Shown: in pieces, positions 43,781-51,274 of the stretch | How positions within the stretch are numbered: position 1 is the stretch's first letter | Layout: the number at the start of each line of letters is the position of its first letter | Assembly (NCBI GenBank): GCA_963777565.1 | Contig: CAVZQZ010000006.1 | Coordinates: forward strand, 310,001-374,000 | Direction: 5' to 3' | From: CALMEC01 sp963777565 | Lineage (GTDB): Bacteria; Actinomycetota; Thermoleophilia; Miltoncostaeales; Miltoncostaeaceae | DNA length: 64,000 nt | The notes under the pieces: generated by a model | Database searches by the model: none | Told to the model about the DNA's origin: nothing | The model's input: only the letters and a program-made list of their open reading frames with translations | Program-made: the position numbers and the translations under genes

Positions 43781-43818
43781 GTTCGGGACGTCCCCTGCGT
43801 TCGGGAACGTCCCCTGAG
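43781..43818. repeat. Palindromic repeat pair GGGACGTCCC / GGGAACGTCCC
   Basis: GTTCGGGACGTCCCCTGC followed directly by GTTCGGGAACGTCCCCTGAG; the palindrome recurs as CGGGAACGTCCCTTGAGCGC at 44280-44299. REP-like intergenic elements. Confidence 0.55.
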
Positions 43819-43833
43819 AGGAGCGGTAGCCTC

Positions 43834-43862
43834 GCGGGTGGAGGAGTCCCTCCTCCACCCGC
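43834..43862 (-). terminator. Terminator after DUF3303 gene
   Basis: Perfect 13-bp stem GCGGGTGGAGGAG / CTCCTCCACCCGC with TCC loop, 11 bases beyond the stop at 43874. Confidence 0.65.
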
Positions 43863-43873
43863 ACGTCCTGTGT

Positions 43874-44170
43874 CTAGCTGACCGAGTCGCGGAAGGCGAC
43901 TGCCTCCCCAGCGATCGCGGACGACTCCTCAATTGGCACGATCGGGGTCGTTGTGAAACGCAGCCACGGCGCCCAGGGTGCAGCGGTGCGGGAGAGAGTC
44001 GCGGCGCTATCGGCCTCGATCAGCGCCACACCCCCGCCACCATCCGCGAAGCCGTAGAAGCCCTTGAACTCCGCGCCAGCCGGCGGCTGCCACTTCGAGA
44101 AGACTTCGAGCGACCGGCGAATGCCGTCCTCGCTCGTGTCGATGAATTCCCAGGTGACGTGAAAGAGCAT
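43874..44170 (-). CDS. DUF3303 family protein
   Basis: 98 residues: MLFHVTWEFIDTSEDGIRRS, LEVFSKWQPPAGAEFKGFYG, FADGGGGVALIEADSAATLS, RTAAPWAPWLRFTTTPIVPI. The start (MLFxVTWxF) and the GFYGFADGxGG region fit DUF3303, a dimeric alpha/beta-barrel family of unknown role. AGGAAAGGA lies before the ATG. Confidence 0.85.
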   Translation of the reverse strand: MLFHVTWEFIDTSEDGIRRSLEVFSKWQPPAGAEFKGFYGFADGGGGVALIEADSAATLSRTAAPWAPWLRFTTTPIVPIEESSAIAGEAVAFRDSVS

Positions 44171-44353
44171 CGGCGCATCCTTTCCTGATGGCTAATGGAC
44201 GACACGAACCGCCCGAAGCGAGAGCCTACGCCGAGCTGCACAGGAGCCCGCACACAGGAGCCTGCGTTTGCGCGGGTGTGCGGGAACGTCCCTTGAGCGC
44301 GTGCTGGCGACAGGCGCCGCCCGGACACCGCGCTACTGCGTCAAGCGTGCCCC

Positions 44354-44890
44354 GTGCCTGCCTACGCCCGGTGCCTGCGCGCGATGGGGGACGCAGCGGC
44401 GGGGGAGGTCGCCCGTCGGGCTCTCATGTCACCCAACCCGACCACGCGAATGGTGGCCGCGATCACCCTGAGGACGCTGCAGACACCTGGCGATCCGGCC
44501 GAGCTTCGAGCCGCGCTGCGACCCGATCGCGGGCGTTCGCCGTTGCGCGCTCGAGGCGCTCGCCGAGCGCGGGCCGGACCGCCAGACCGAGGAGGCCTGC
44601 GCGGCCCTGCTTGGCGATCCCGATACCGAGGTGAGGGGCGCGGCCGTCCGGGCCTTGGTCCGGATCGCGGCAAGGCCCGACGCGTGTCTGCGCCCCGCGC
44701 TCACCAACCCATCGCCACGGGTCCGGACCGAGCTCGCACGCGCGGCATCCGACGTGGGACCGCCGATCGTTCAGGCTCTCCTCGGCGACGAGTCGAAGGA
44801 CGTCCGCGCCGCCGTTCTGTGGGCTCTCGTCGAGCGACCACGCTGTGAGCTCGCGGAGCCGATCACCGGGGTGGCCAACGGTATGACCTT
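44354..44890 (+). pseudogene. HEAT-repeat protein fragment (frameshifted)
   Basis: First frame: MGDAAAGEVARRALMSPNPT, TRMVAAITLRTLQTPGDPAE; after a slip near 44520 a second frame continues VRRCALEALAERGPDRQTEE, ACAALLGDPDTEVRGAAVRA, LVRIAARPDACLRPALTNPS and DVRAAVLWALVE. These are four to five PBS-lyase-type HEAT repeats. No proper start is seen (repeat-like sequence abuts at 44331-44360), and at the 3' end the frame runs into a dispersed repeat at 44891. Broken at both ends. Confidence 0.6.
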
Positions 44891-45000
44891 CACTGTCGCA
44901 CGTTGGGGACGGGAGCATGGGTGGGGCGCTTTTCCCGCACCGCGCCGAAGCGAAATGGTACCCCTCCCTCACCGTCTCCCGCACCATCCGGGACGATCCT
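44891..45000 (+). repeat. Dispersed 110-bp element, copy 1
   Basis: Aligns without gaps to 49677-49786 at clearly high identity: CACTGT(C/T)GCACGT..., GGGAGCATGGG, CCGAAGCG, GGTACCCC, and CACCGTCTCCCGCACC(A/G)TCC. A partial relative is at 47201-47245. Confidence 0.7.
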
Positions 45001-45053
45001 TCGGGGCCGATCAGGCGCTGCCCGGGTACGCGCTTCAGAACTCGCCGAGGCGG

Positions 45054-45251
45054 TCACTCGTCGGGCTCGTCTCCCTCGTCAAGTGCATCCCGGATCGCGT
45101 CTGAGAGCCGTGCTCGTTCCTGCTCTTTCTCGGCATGTAGTTCTTCCCGGCGTGTCGGGTCTTGCAGCGCCTCGATGGCGTCCTTGACCCACTGGTCCAT
45201 CACCGGGACCGGGACGCCGTCTACCTCGGCCTTGCCCTTCGAATCGAGCAA
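45054..45251 (-). CDS. Hypothetical charged small protein
   Basis: Reads LLDSKGKAEVDGVPVPVMDQ, WVKDAIEALQDPTRREELHA, EKEQERARLSDAIRDALDEG, DEPDE. Strongly charged, helical. The start is uncertain (TTG 45251, or GTG/ATG near the VMDQW segment); no ribosome site is clear. No family recognised. It follows the substrate-binding protein gene, beyond a hairpin. Confidence 0.4.
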   Translation of the reverse strand: MLDSKGKAEVDGVPVPVMDQWVKDAIEALQDPTRREELHAEKEQERARLSDAIRDALDEGDEPDE

Positions 45252-45292
45252 CCCGCGGTCGGTGACCGGCGACCCGTGGCGTGCGGATGTTG

Positions 45293-45314
45293 GCCGGGCC
45301 CCGTGGGGCCCGGC
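45293..45314 (-). terminator. Hairpin after substrate-binding protein gene
   Basis: Perfect 10-bp stem GCCGGGCCCC / GGGGCCCGGC with a 2-base loop, 12 bases beyond the stop at 45326; no T-tract. Confidence 0.5.
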
Positions 45315-45325
45315 TTCCTCCGTGT

Positions 45326-46492
45326 CTACTGCGCGAGTACGAACTGCCGGTTGGCGTTGACCGAGAGGATCCGCACCGGCACGTTCGGGCGGTAGCCGAT
45401 CGTCGGGTCGATCGTGATCGGCCCGGTCGCGCCGCGGAAGTTCCGCGTCGCCCGCAGGGCCCGGTTGACTGGGCCGTAGCGCTCGCTCCCCGCCCGCGTG
45501 ATCGCCGCGAAGAGGATCCGCATCGAGTCGTAGTAGTACACGCCCCAGGTGCCGGGCTGCTTTTTGAAGGTCGTGCGGTAGCGGCGCACGTACCCCCACG
45601 CCGACTTCAGCGTTGGGGTCGGCGCGACGCCGCTGAATACGCAGCGTTGGGCTTCCACCAGCGTGGTCGCGGCGATGAAACCCGGGTCCGGGTTCGCCAG
45701 GCCCATCAGGCATCTGGTCGTCGCGGGGGTTGCCGCCAGCGCACGGGCGACCAGCGCCCCCTCGGGGAAGTAGGTGCTCACGTAGATGAGGTCCGGCGCG
45801 AGGGCCAGCGCCTCAGCGACCCTGTCGGCGTAGTAGCTGTCGGGGACAGCCCGCGAGCCGTCGGGTTTGGCAGACTCCACCAGCGAGATCCGCGTCACGA
45901 TCACCCCGTTGGCGCGCAGCGTCTTCGCGAGCCGCGCCGCCATGCCGGCGGTGAACGCGCCGTTCGGGGTGTCGTCGACCAGCATGGCCACCCGCCGCGG
46001 CGCGCTGCGCAGGACATAGCGGCTCTCGATCGGGGCGATCTGGCTGTTCATCGGCTGGACGGTCACCCCAGAGCCCGCCGTCGCATCACGGGAGGTATTC
46101 CAGACCGGCAGGACTCCGTTTGTGCGGTAGATCGGCAGCCCCACGAGCCCGACCGACGAGTTGTAGGGACCCACGACGAAGTGGATCCCCCGTGCGACGA
46201 CGCGCCGCGCGGTCGCCGCCGCGTTCGCCGTGTCGCCCCGGTCATCGGCCCGGTAGATCTTCACCTGGCGGCCCAGGACACCGCCGCGGGCGTTCACCTC
46301 CCGCGCCGCGAGCTCAGCGCCGCGCAGCTGGTCGAGCCCGTTCGACGCCTGGCCGCCACTCTGGGGGCTCTCGACGGCGATGACGAGCGGCGGCGACGCA
46401 CCCCCGGAAGTCGCCGACGCGGCCAGGCCCGCGCTGCCGACGGCGAGGGCAACCGCAAGGCAGATGATCGTGACGGTGCGTGGGCGAGACAT
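45326..46492 (-). CDS. ABC transporter substrate-binding protein, branched-chain amino acid type
   Basis: 388 residues. A signal peptide (MSRPRTVTIICLAVALAVGS, ending near ASA) precedes a Peripla_BP_6 fold: VIAVESPQSGGQASNGLDQL, RGAELAAREVNARGGVLGRQ, VKIYRADDRGDTANAAATAR, FVVGPYNSSVGLVGLPIYRT and VYYYDSMRILFAAITRAGSE. No lipobox Cys at the cleavage site, so it may be freely secreted. No permease or ATPase gene is adjacent, which makes this an orphan binding protein; ligand unknown. Confidence 0.85.
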   Translation of the reverse strand: MSRPRTVTIICLAVALAVGSAGLAASATSGGASPPLVIAVESPQSGGQASNGLDQLRGAELAAREVNARGGVLGRQVKIYRADDRGDTANAAATARRVVARGIHFVVGPYNSSVGLVGLPIYRTNGVLPVWNTSRDATAGSGVTVQPMNSQIAPIESRYVLRSAPRRVAMLVDDTPNGAFTAGMAARLAKTLRANGVIVTRISLVESAKPDGSRAVPDSYYADRVAEALALAPDLIYVSTYFPEGALVARALAATPATTRCLMGLANPDPGFIAATTLVEAQRCVFSGVAPTPTLKSAWGYVRRYRTTFKKQPGTWGVYYYDSMRILFAAITRAGSERYGPVNRALRATRNFRGATGPITIDPTIGYRPNVPVRILSVNANRQFVLAQ

Positions 46493-46688
46493 GTGGGGGG
46501 TTACCTTTCGTGGCCCGCAGGAGTCGAAGAAGAAACCGCCGGGGCAGCCCGGTCGCTCCCATAACGCGGCCGAGAGCCTACCGGACGCGCGCAGCGCGCA
46601 CGCCGACCTTGACCGCGCGTCGGCTCACACGAGCAGGGCCAGCGCGATCACCGCGCTGTAGTGCGTCGGTCGGTATGGGCGTCGCCTG

Positions 46689-47072
46689 TCAGCCGCCGCC
46701 CTGCATCGCCTGCATGTTCCTCATCATGACGGCCTCGGTCTTGTGCAGCTCCTCGGCGGGGCTGAACATTACGACCTCGCTGCCGGGCTCGTGCTTCACC
46801 GGGACGTGGCCAGGAGGCGTGTAGAAGGCGTCACCGGCCTCGAAGACCTCGTCGCGATCGGCATAGCGGAAGGTCACCTTGCCGCTGATGACATAGCCCC
46901 AATGCGGGCACTGACAGCGGTCATCCGGGAGCCCCTTCATGAGGGGCGTCGCGTCGACGTCCTCCTGGAACGACGTGAAGTTCACCGCGTAGCCGTCAAT
47001 CTGGTCGGATCGATCCACCACCGGGCCGAAGTCGCCGCCGCCCGACGCGCTGTCCCTCGATACCTTGGGCAC
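46689..47072 (-). CDS. Cupin domain protein
   Basis: 127 residues from GTG 47072 with GGAGG upstream. Core: LPDDRCQCPHWGYVISGKVT, FRYADRDEVFEAGDAFYTPP, GHVPVKHEPGSEVVMFSPAE. Histidines in both cupin motifs could bind a metal, and the CxCPHWG stretch is unusual. A Met-rich C-terminus (TEAVMMRNMQAMQGGG) follows. Function unknown. Confidence 0.8.
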   Translation of the reverse strand: MPKVSRDSASGGGDFGPVVDRSDQIDGYAVNFTSFQEDVDATPLMKGLPDDRCQCPHWGYVISGKVTFRYADRDEVFEAGDAFYTPPGHVPVKHEPGSEVVMFSPAEELHKTEAVMMRNMQAMQGGG

Positions 47073-47496
47073 TTTCGTCGCCTCCTTCGTCGGTTCAGGG
47101 AAGCAAGCTCGATGAGCAAAGATGCCAGGTCATCCCACCAAGTCTCGCGGGTCTGCGCAACAACACCCACCAACCTAGGCGCGGTCGTCTACGCCAAGTG
47201 GCCGAAGAGGGGTAGTCCCCCTCTCACACCGTCTCCTCTGCCTGGCCGCGCCCCTACCCCCTCCTCTTGAGCCCGAGGAACGTACGGCCTCGAGTCCGAG
47301 TCACCACGCAGCGCCTTGCGGGCCTTCTGAAGCTCCTCTTACACGATCTTCGCCGCCGTCTCCGGATCCGTGCAGACCTCCCTCGGCAGGATGATGCGGA
47401 CCGCTTCCGGGGCCCCTGTTCCTCGGGTTCGTGCGTGGGGTTCGTCATGAGCGGTAGCGCGTCTGCGATCGGTTCGTCGTCGGTGCGAGAACCCTG
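47073..47496. other. Intergenic with a repeat relic and a decayed small gene
   Basis: 47201-47245 resembles the 110-bp element (GCCGAAG...GGTAG.CCCCCTC..CACCGTCTCC). On the minus strand, 47448 downwards reads MTNPTHEPEEQGP, then in another frame ILPREVCTDPETAAKIV, TAA, EELQKARKALRGDSDSRPY: a small gene broken by a slip and a stop. Confidence 0.4.
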
Positions 47497-48027
47497 CTAC
47501 CCGTCGCGCTCTTGGCGTGCCCGATCAAGATAGACCCCAACGATCAGCAGCCACGCGCCTGAAATCATAAACGCAAAGAAGACCACCATAGCGACTGCGG
47601 CTACATAGAGTCCTGCGAGGAAGCCAGCTATTAATACCGCAGAGCCGACTATCTGGGCAATGTAACAGGCAGTACCACCGACGAGGCGAGCAACGCGAAG
47701 ACCCGCCGAACTACCGCGTAACCGTATGGCCTGCACATAACCTCGAACGTAGACAACAGCCGCGACAGCCGAGACTACAAGCCACTCGATCCCGACTGCC
47801 TGGTGCTCCTGACCTCCCATAAGAGCAAGGGCGCAGATCATGAATACCGCAGCGAAGCTCGCTAAGGTACCTATCGCTCGATACCTGTGTGTCGCATCAC
47901 TAGTGATTGTGTCGAGGTTGAGCGACATTGCAACGAAAACGAGACCAGCAAGGGCGGCCGCCCCCCCTCCGACCATCAGGAAGAAGTCGTGCCATTGATC
48001 CGGCTTATAGACATCCGCAACGATCAT
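47497..48027 (-). CDS. Membrane protein, five spans, hypothetical
   Basis: 176 residues. Hydrophobic stretches: FFLMVGGGAAALAGLVFVAM, TLASFAAVFMICALALMGGQ, WLVVSAVAAVVYVRGYVQAI, ACYIAQIVGSAVLIAGFLAG and VAMVVFFAFMISGAWLLIVG. N-terminal DVYKPDQWHDFF recalls small actinobacterial membrane proteins of unknown function. Its base composition is visibly less GC-rich than neighbours (codons such as AAT, TTA, ATA are used), a sign of recent arrival. Confidence 0.75.
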   Translation of the reverse strand: MIVADVYKPDQWHDFFLMVGGGAAALAGLVFVAMSLNLDTITSDATHRYRAIGTLASFAAVFMICALALMGGQEHQAVGIEWLVVSAVAAVVYVRGYVQAIRLRGSSAGLRVARLVGGTACYIAQIVGSAVLIAGFLAGLYVAAVAMVVFFAFMISGAWLLIVGVYLDRARQERDG

Positions 48028-48233
48028 TGGCTTTGAAGCTTAGAGCAACGCTTGTGAAGCATAAGTCCATATGCCATAGGCTTGGGGGCCCTCCATCTCC
48101 ATACCGAATCGGCCTCGCCGAATGAGTCCGGCTGTGCGAACGTGGCAGGACTGTCGGCGGTCGGGCCGACCCGGCTGCCGATCACGATCCGGCTAAACGC
48201 CACGTCCACTGCGGGTGCAGGCTCGGTGGAGGG

Positions 48234-49223
48234 TCAGCGTCCGGTGAGTCGCTCAAGGTGTTCTGGGTATCTGTCGCCTTGCGCGGTGATCCGGGAGGCG
48301 GCGCTCTCGATCGTCCGCAGATCGTCAGGCGATAGAGCAATGTCCGCCGCGCCGATGTTCTCACCCAGGCGATGCAGTTTCGTCGTGCCAGGGATCGGAA
48401 CGATCCAGGGCTTCTGCGCCAGCAGCCACGCCAGTGCGATCTGCGCTGGTGTCGCACCCTCCGCTTCGGCGACCGTTCTGAGCAGATCGACGAAGGCTTG
48501 GTTGGCGCTTCGGGCCTCGGAAGTGAAGCGCGGAAGGATCGTGCGGACGTCGGAGCTGTCGAACGTCGTGGTCTGATCGATGGTTCCAGTGAGGAATCCT
48601 TTGCCCAGCGGGCTGAACGGCACGAAGCCGATCCCGAGCGCTTCGAGCGTCGGCAGCAGCTCCGCCTCCGGCCGCCTCCACCACAGCGAGTACTCGCTCT
48701 GCACGGCGGTCACCGGCTGAATAGCGTGTGCTCGGCGAATCGTCTCAACGCCAGGCTCGGACAGGCCGAAGTGACGAACCTTGCCTTCCCGGATCAACTC
48801 CCTGACGGTTCCAGCCACATCCTCGATCGGCACGTTCGGATCGACGCGGTGCTGGTAGAGCAGATCGATCGCGTCCACCCGCAGCCGCTTGAGCGACCCC
48901 TCGACCGACTCCCTGATGTACTGGGGGCGACTGTCGAGTCCCGCACCCTGGCCGGTCGAGTTGACGTTGAACCCGAACTTCGTGGCGATGACGACCTGCT
49001 CGCGAAGCGGCAGCAGGGCTTCTCCTACCAACTCTTCGTTAGTGAAAGGCCCGTAGGCCTGGGCGGTGTCGAAGAACGTCACCCCGCGCTCGACCGCTGA
49101 TCGAAGCAAGCCGATCATCTGCCGTCGGTCGCCGGCCGGGCCGTAGCCGAAGCTCATCGACATGCACCCGAGCCCGATGGCCGAGACCTCCAAGTTGCTG
49201 TTGCCCAGCGTTCGCTTCTTCAT
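48234..49223 (-). CDS. Aldo/keto reductase
   Basis: 329 residues, NADPH-dependent TIM-barrel reductase. LGNSNLEVSAIGLGCMSMSF opens it; FFDTAQAYGPFTNEELVGEA holds catalytic Asp52 and Tyr57, VVIATKFGF supplies Lys82, and DLLYQHRVDP the histidine. C-terminal IVPIPGTTKLHRLGENIGAA is the cofactor-binding segment. This is the AKR family close to YajO/general stress protein 69-type and pyridoxal reductase-like enzymes; substrate unspecified. Its ATG overlaps the preceding DUF2255 stop (ATGA). Confidence 0.92.
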   Translation of the reverse strand: MKKRTLGNSNLEVSAIGLGCMSMSFGYGPAGDRRQMIGLLRSAVERGVTFFDTAQAYGPFTNEELVGEALLPLREQVVIATKFGFNVNSTGQGAGLDSRPQYIRESVEGSLKRLRVDAIDLLYQHRVDPNVPIEDVAGTVRELIREGKVRHFGLSEPGVETIRRAHAIQPVTAVQSEYSLWWRRPEAELLPTLEALGIGFVPFSPLGKGFLTGTIDQTTTFDSSDVRTILPRFTSEARSANQAFVDLLRTVAEAEGATPAQIALAWLLAQKPWIVPIPGTTKLHRLGENIGAADIALSPDDLRTIESAASRITAQGDRYPEHLERLTGR

Positions 49224-49621
49224 CGGATCTCCTCGTCTCCCTGAGCACCGGCGGCAGGCACGAGTCGGAGCGTCGCGGCTCGCGCCTGTTCGCTCACGAT
49301 GTGATCGATGATGCTGGCGGCGTAGCGGCGGTACTTCGTGCGGTAGGCCGCATCGATCTCGTCGCTGAGTTCCTCGGTCTCCACCAGAAGTACGTGCTTC
49401 TCAACCCCACCCGCACGGATACGGGCTTCATGTCCGTCCTGGGCACCGCGAAACAAGGAAGCACCCCGTCCGGTGACCGAGCGCACATACAGGTCGCTGC
49501 CGTGGCGAACGACCCAGATCGTCACCGGCCGTCGCAGACTGCCATCCCGGCGCACCGACGCGATCCGAAGCTCCTGGGCCTCGCCGATCCTTGCGAGTTC
49601 CTCGCTGGTCCAAGTCGTCAT
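49220..49621 (-). CDS. DUF2255 family protein
   Basis: 133 residues: MTTWTSEELARIGEAQELRI, ASVRRDGSLRRPVTIWVVRH, GSDLYVRSVTGRGASLFRGA and EIDAAYRTKYRRYAASIIDH. Matches DUF2255, a small split-barrel-like family related to flavin-binding oxidoreductase folds. GGAGGAG precedes the ATG at 49621. Overlaps the aldo/keto reductase gene by 4 bases, so they form one operon and may work on the same redox substrate. Confidence 0.85.
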   Translation of the reverse strand: MTTWTSEELARIGEAQELRIASVRRDGSLRRPVTIWVVRHGSDLYVRSVTGRGASLFRGAQDGHEARIRAGGVEKHVLLVETEELSDEIDAAYRTKYRRYAASIIDHIVSEQARAATLRLVPAAGAQGDEEIR

Positions 49622-49676
49622 CAGTCCGCTCCTCCAGTCAGGGGGCGTCGCCCACCCGATCGACAGGATCGGCATT

Positions 49677-49801
49677 CACTGTTGCACGTCGAAGTGGGGA
49701 GCATGGGCGGGCTGCTGTCCTCGAACGGGCCGAAGCGGACTAGGTACCCCCTCCCGCACCGTCTCCCGCACCGTCCGGGACGCTCCCGCACCGTCCCTGC
49801 A
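49677..49801 (+). repeat. Dispersed 110-bp element, copy 2, with tandem ends
   Basis: Gap-free match to 44891-45000 over its first 110 bases. On the minus strand it shows GACGGTGCGGGA repeated three times near its end (49752-49800). It sits 52 bases from the 3' end of the tRNA-Thr gene. Confidence 0.7.
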
Positions 49802-49853
49802 CCGTACGAAGACGCATATCCTCATGGTTGAGGCTTACTTGAGGGTTACTCAA

Positions 49854-49926
49854 AGCCGGAGAGGGGACTCGAACCCCTGACCTGCCGCTTACAAGGCGGC
49901 TGCTCTACCAGCTGAGCTACTCCGGC
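49854..49926 (-). tRNA. tRNA-Thr (anticodon TGT)
   Basis: Minus-strand cloverleaf: acceptor GCCGGAG/CTCCGGC, D-arm GCTCAGCTGGTAGAGC, anticodon loop CTTGTAA with TGT (forward 49891-49893), T-arm CAGGGGTTCGAGTCCCCT. Discriminator T (base 49854); CCA is not encoded. The invariant TTCGA of the T loop is present. It marks the border between the accessory region and the housekeeping block. Confidence 0.97.
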
Positions 49927-50141
49927 GAGGCCTGAAGGGTACCCCGTCCCGCCAAGCGCATCGGCCTTCCGGAACGGCGGCCCGTCTCCGATAGATCAGA
50001 GGATCCGGCGCCGTCAATGTCCGCCAGATGCACATGGGGGGCAGGGATTCGGCATCCGATCATGGTGAAGGAGGCGACGTTCGGCTCGCTGGTCGGCCGG
50101 GTCGCCTCCTTCGAGACCACATCCCCACGAGGAGACCGGAC

Positions 50142-50330
50142 TTGTCGTCATACGCCGCAGCGCACGCGTTCACAGGGCCCCGCCTCGGATTCAAGCGACC
50201 GAAGCTCGACCGCGACCGGCTTCTGCGTATCACCCGCGACTGGTGGGCGGAGTGCAAGACGATCATGCAGCGAGCGTGCCCGCTGATCACCGTGCCGTCG
50301 CCGGTGCGTGAGACGCTCGGCGTGGCCTGA
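50142..50330 (+). CDS. Hypothetical small basic protein (62 aa)
   Basis: From TTG 50142 with GAGGAG at 50128-50133: LSSYAAAHAFTGPRLGFKRP, KLDRDRLLRITRDWWAECKT, IMQRACPLITVPSPVRETLG. Basic and aromatic with an amphipathic helix in the middle. Convergent with sigH (26 bases between stops). No family recognised. The ribosome site and codon bias support it. Confidence 0.5.
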   Translation: MSSYAAAHAFTGPRLGFKRPKLDRDRLLRITRDWWAECKTIMQRACPLITVPSPVRETLGVA

Positions 50331-50355
50331 GCCGAATCCCCACACGCGAGCGCGA

Positions 50356-51024
50356 TTAGCGCAGGTCGATAACCTCGCGGCTCTTCAGGTGGGTCGCGAC
50401 CTTCCGCTTCACGCGCTGCAGGGCGTTGTCGACGGTCTTCGGGGTGCAGCCCTGGCGCTCGGCGATCTCCTCGTAGCTTCGGCCCTCGAGGTACATGCCG
50501 AGGACGCGGTGCTCGAGCTCCGACAGGGCGCTTCCCAGGCAATCGAGGAGGCTCCGAAGCTCCTCCGTCGAGATCGCCTGCGTCATCGGGTCCGACACCG
50601 GGTCGCCGGCGAGGACCTCCGCCAGCGTCGCCTCCTGCTCGCCGCTGCCCGCGCGGGAGTGGCTGAACGACACGTACGTGTTGAGCGGCGAGTGCTTGTT
50701 ACGGGCCGCCGTCTTGATGGCAGTGATGATCTGCCGCGTCACGCAGAGCTCGGCGAACGAGCGGAACGACGCCTCACGCTCCGGGCGGTAGTCGCGCACC
50801 GCCTTGAACAGGCCGATGAGGCCCTCCTGGACGAGATCCTCGATCTCGCCGCCCGCCAGGAAGTACGAGCTCGCCTTGAGCCGCACGAACCCCCGGTAGC
50901 GCTCGATGATCTTGTCCATCGCGACCCGATCGCCGTCCCGGGCCCGCAACACCAGGGCCCGATCATGGACCTCGACCAGAGATCGAGCTTGAAGCTGTTC
51001 AGCCGTCGCCTGGTGCTGGATCAT
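50356..51024 (-). CDS. sigH: RNA polymerase sigma-70 family factor, SigH type
   Basis: 222 residues, closely patterned on Bacillus SigH. Region 2: IIERYRGFVRLKASSYFLAG, GEIEDLVQEGLIGLFKAVRD, ASFRSFAELCVTRQIITAIK, TAARNKHSPLNTYVS. Region 4: ALSELEHRVLGMYLEGRSYE, EIAERQGCTPKTVDNALQRV, KRKVATHL. In Firmicutes the gene lies after cysS-mrnC-rlmB, as here. In the actinobacterial Thermoleophilia a SigH-type factor in this position is known; its regulon is not. The ATG at 51024 lacks an obvious Shine-Dalgarno sequence. Confidence 0.92.
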   Translation of the reverse strand: MIQHQATAEQLQARSLVEVHDRALVLRARDGDRVAMDKIIERYRGFVRLKASSYFLAGGEIEDLVQEGLIGLFKAVRDYRPEREASFRSFAELCVTRQIITAIKTAARNKHSPLNTYVSFSHSRAGSGEQEATLAEVLAGDPVSDPMTQAISTEELRSLLDCLGSALSELEHRVLGMYLEGRSYEEIAERQGCTPKTVDNALQRVKRKVATHLKSREVIDLR

Positions 51025-51204
51025 CGTGCCCCCACGGTCAAAACCGTTTACATGAGAGGGATAGCGGGAACACCGTCCAGAAGCCTCAGGTTCAAGTTGA
51101 ACTTCGGTTCTGGTCAGGTGGCCGGCATTCTGCGGCTCAGATCGTCTGTTGTCAACGAGATGTCAACCTTCGATTGCCGCAAATAGCGGGAATCGAGTGC
51201 TTTT

Positions 51205-51220
51205 GGGCGTCCGAACGCCC
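51205..51220. terminator. Possible short hairpin between rlmB and sigH
   Basis: GGGCGT / ACGCCC with CCGA loop, in a 250-base gap that otherwise shows no gene; TTTT lies beside it on the plus strand. Confidence 0.3.
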
Positions 51221-51274
51221 CGTAAGAGACCACCGCCCGAGTTCGTCCATTGGGAGATCACCCTCAAGACGATG

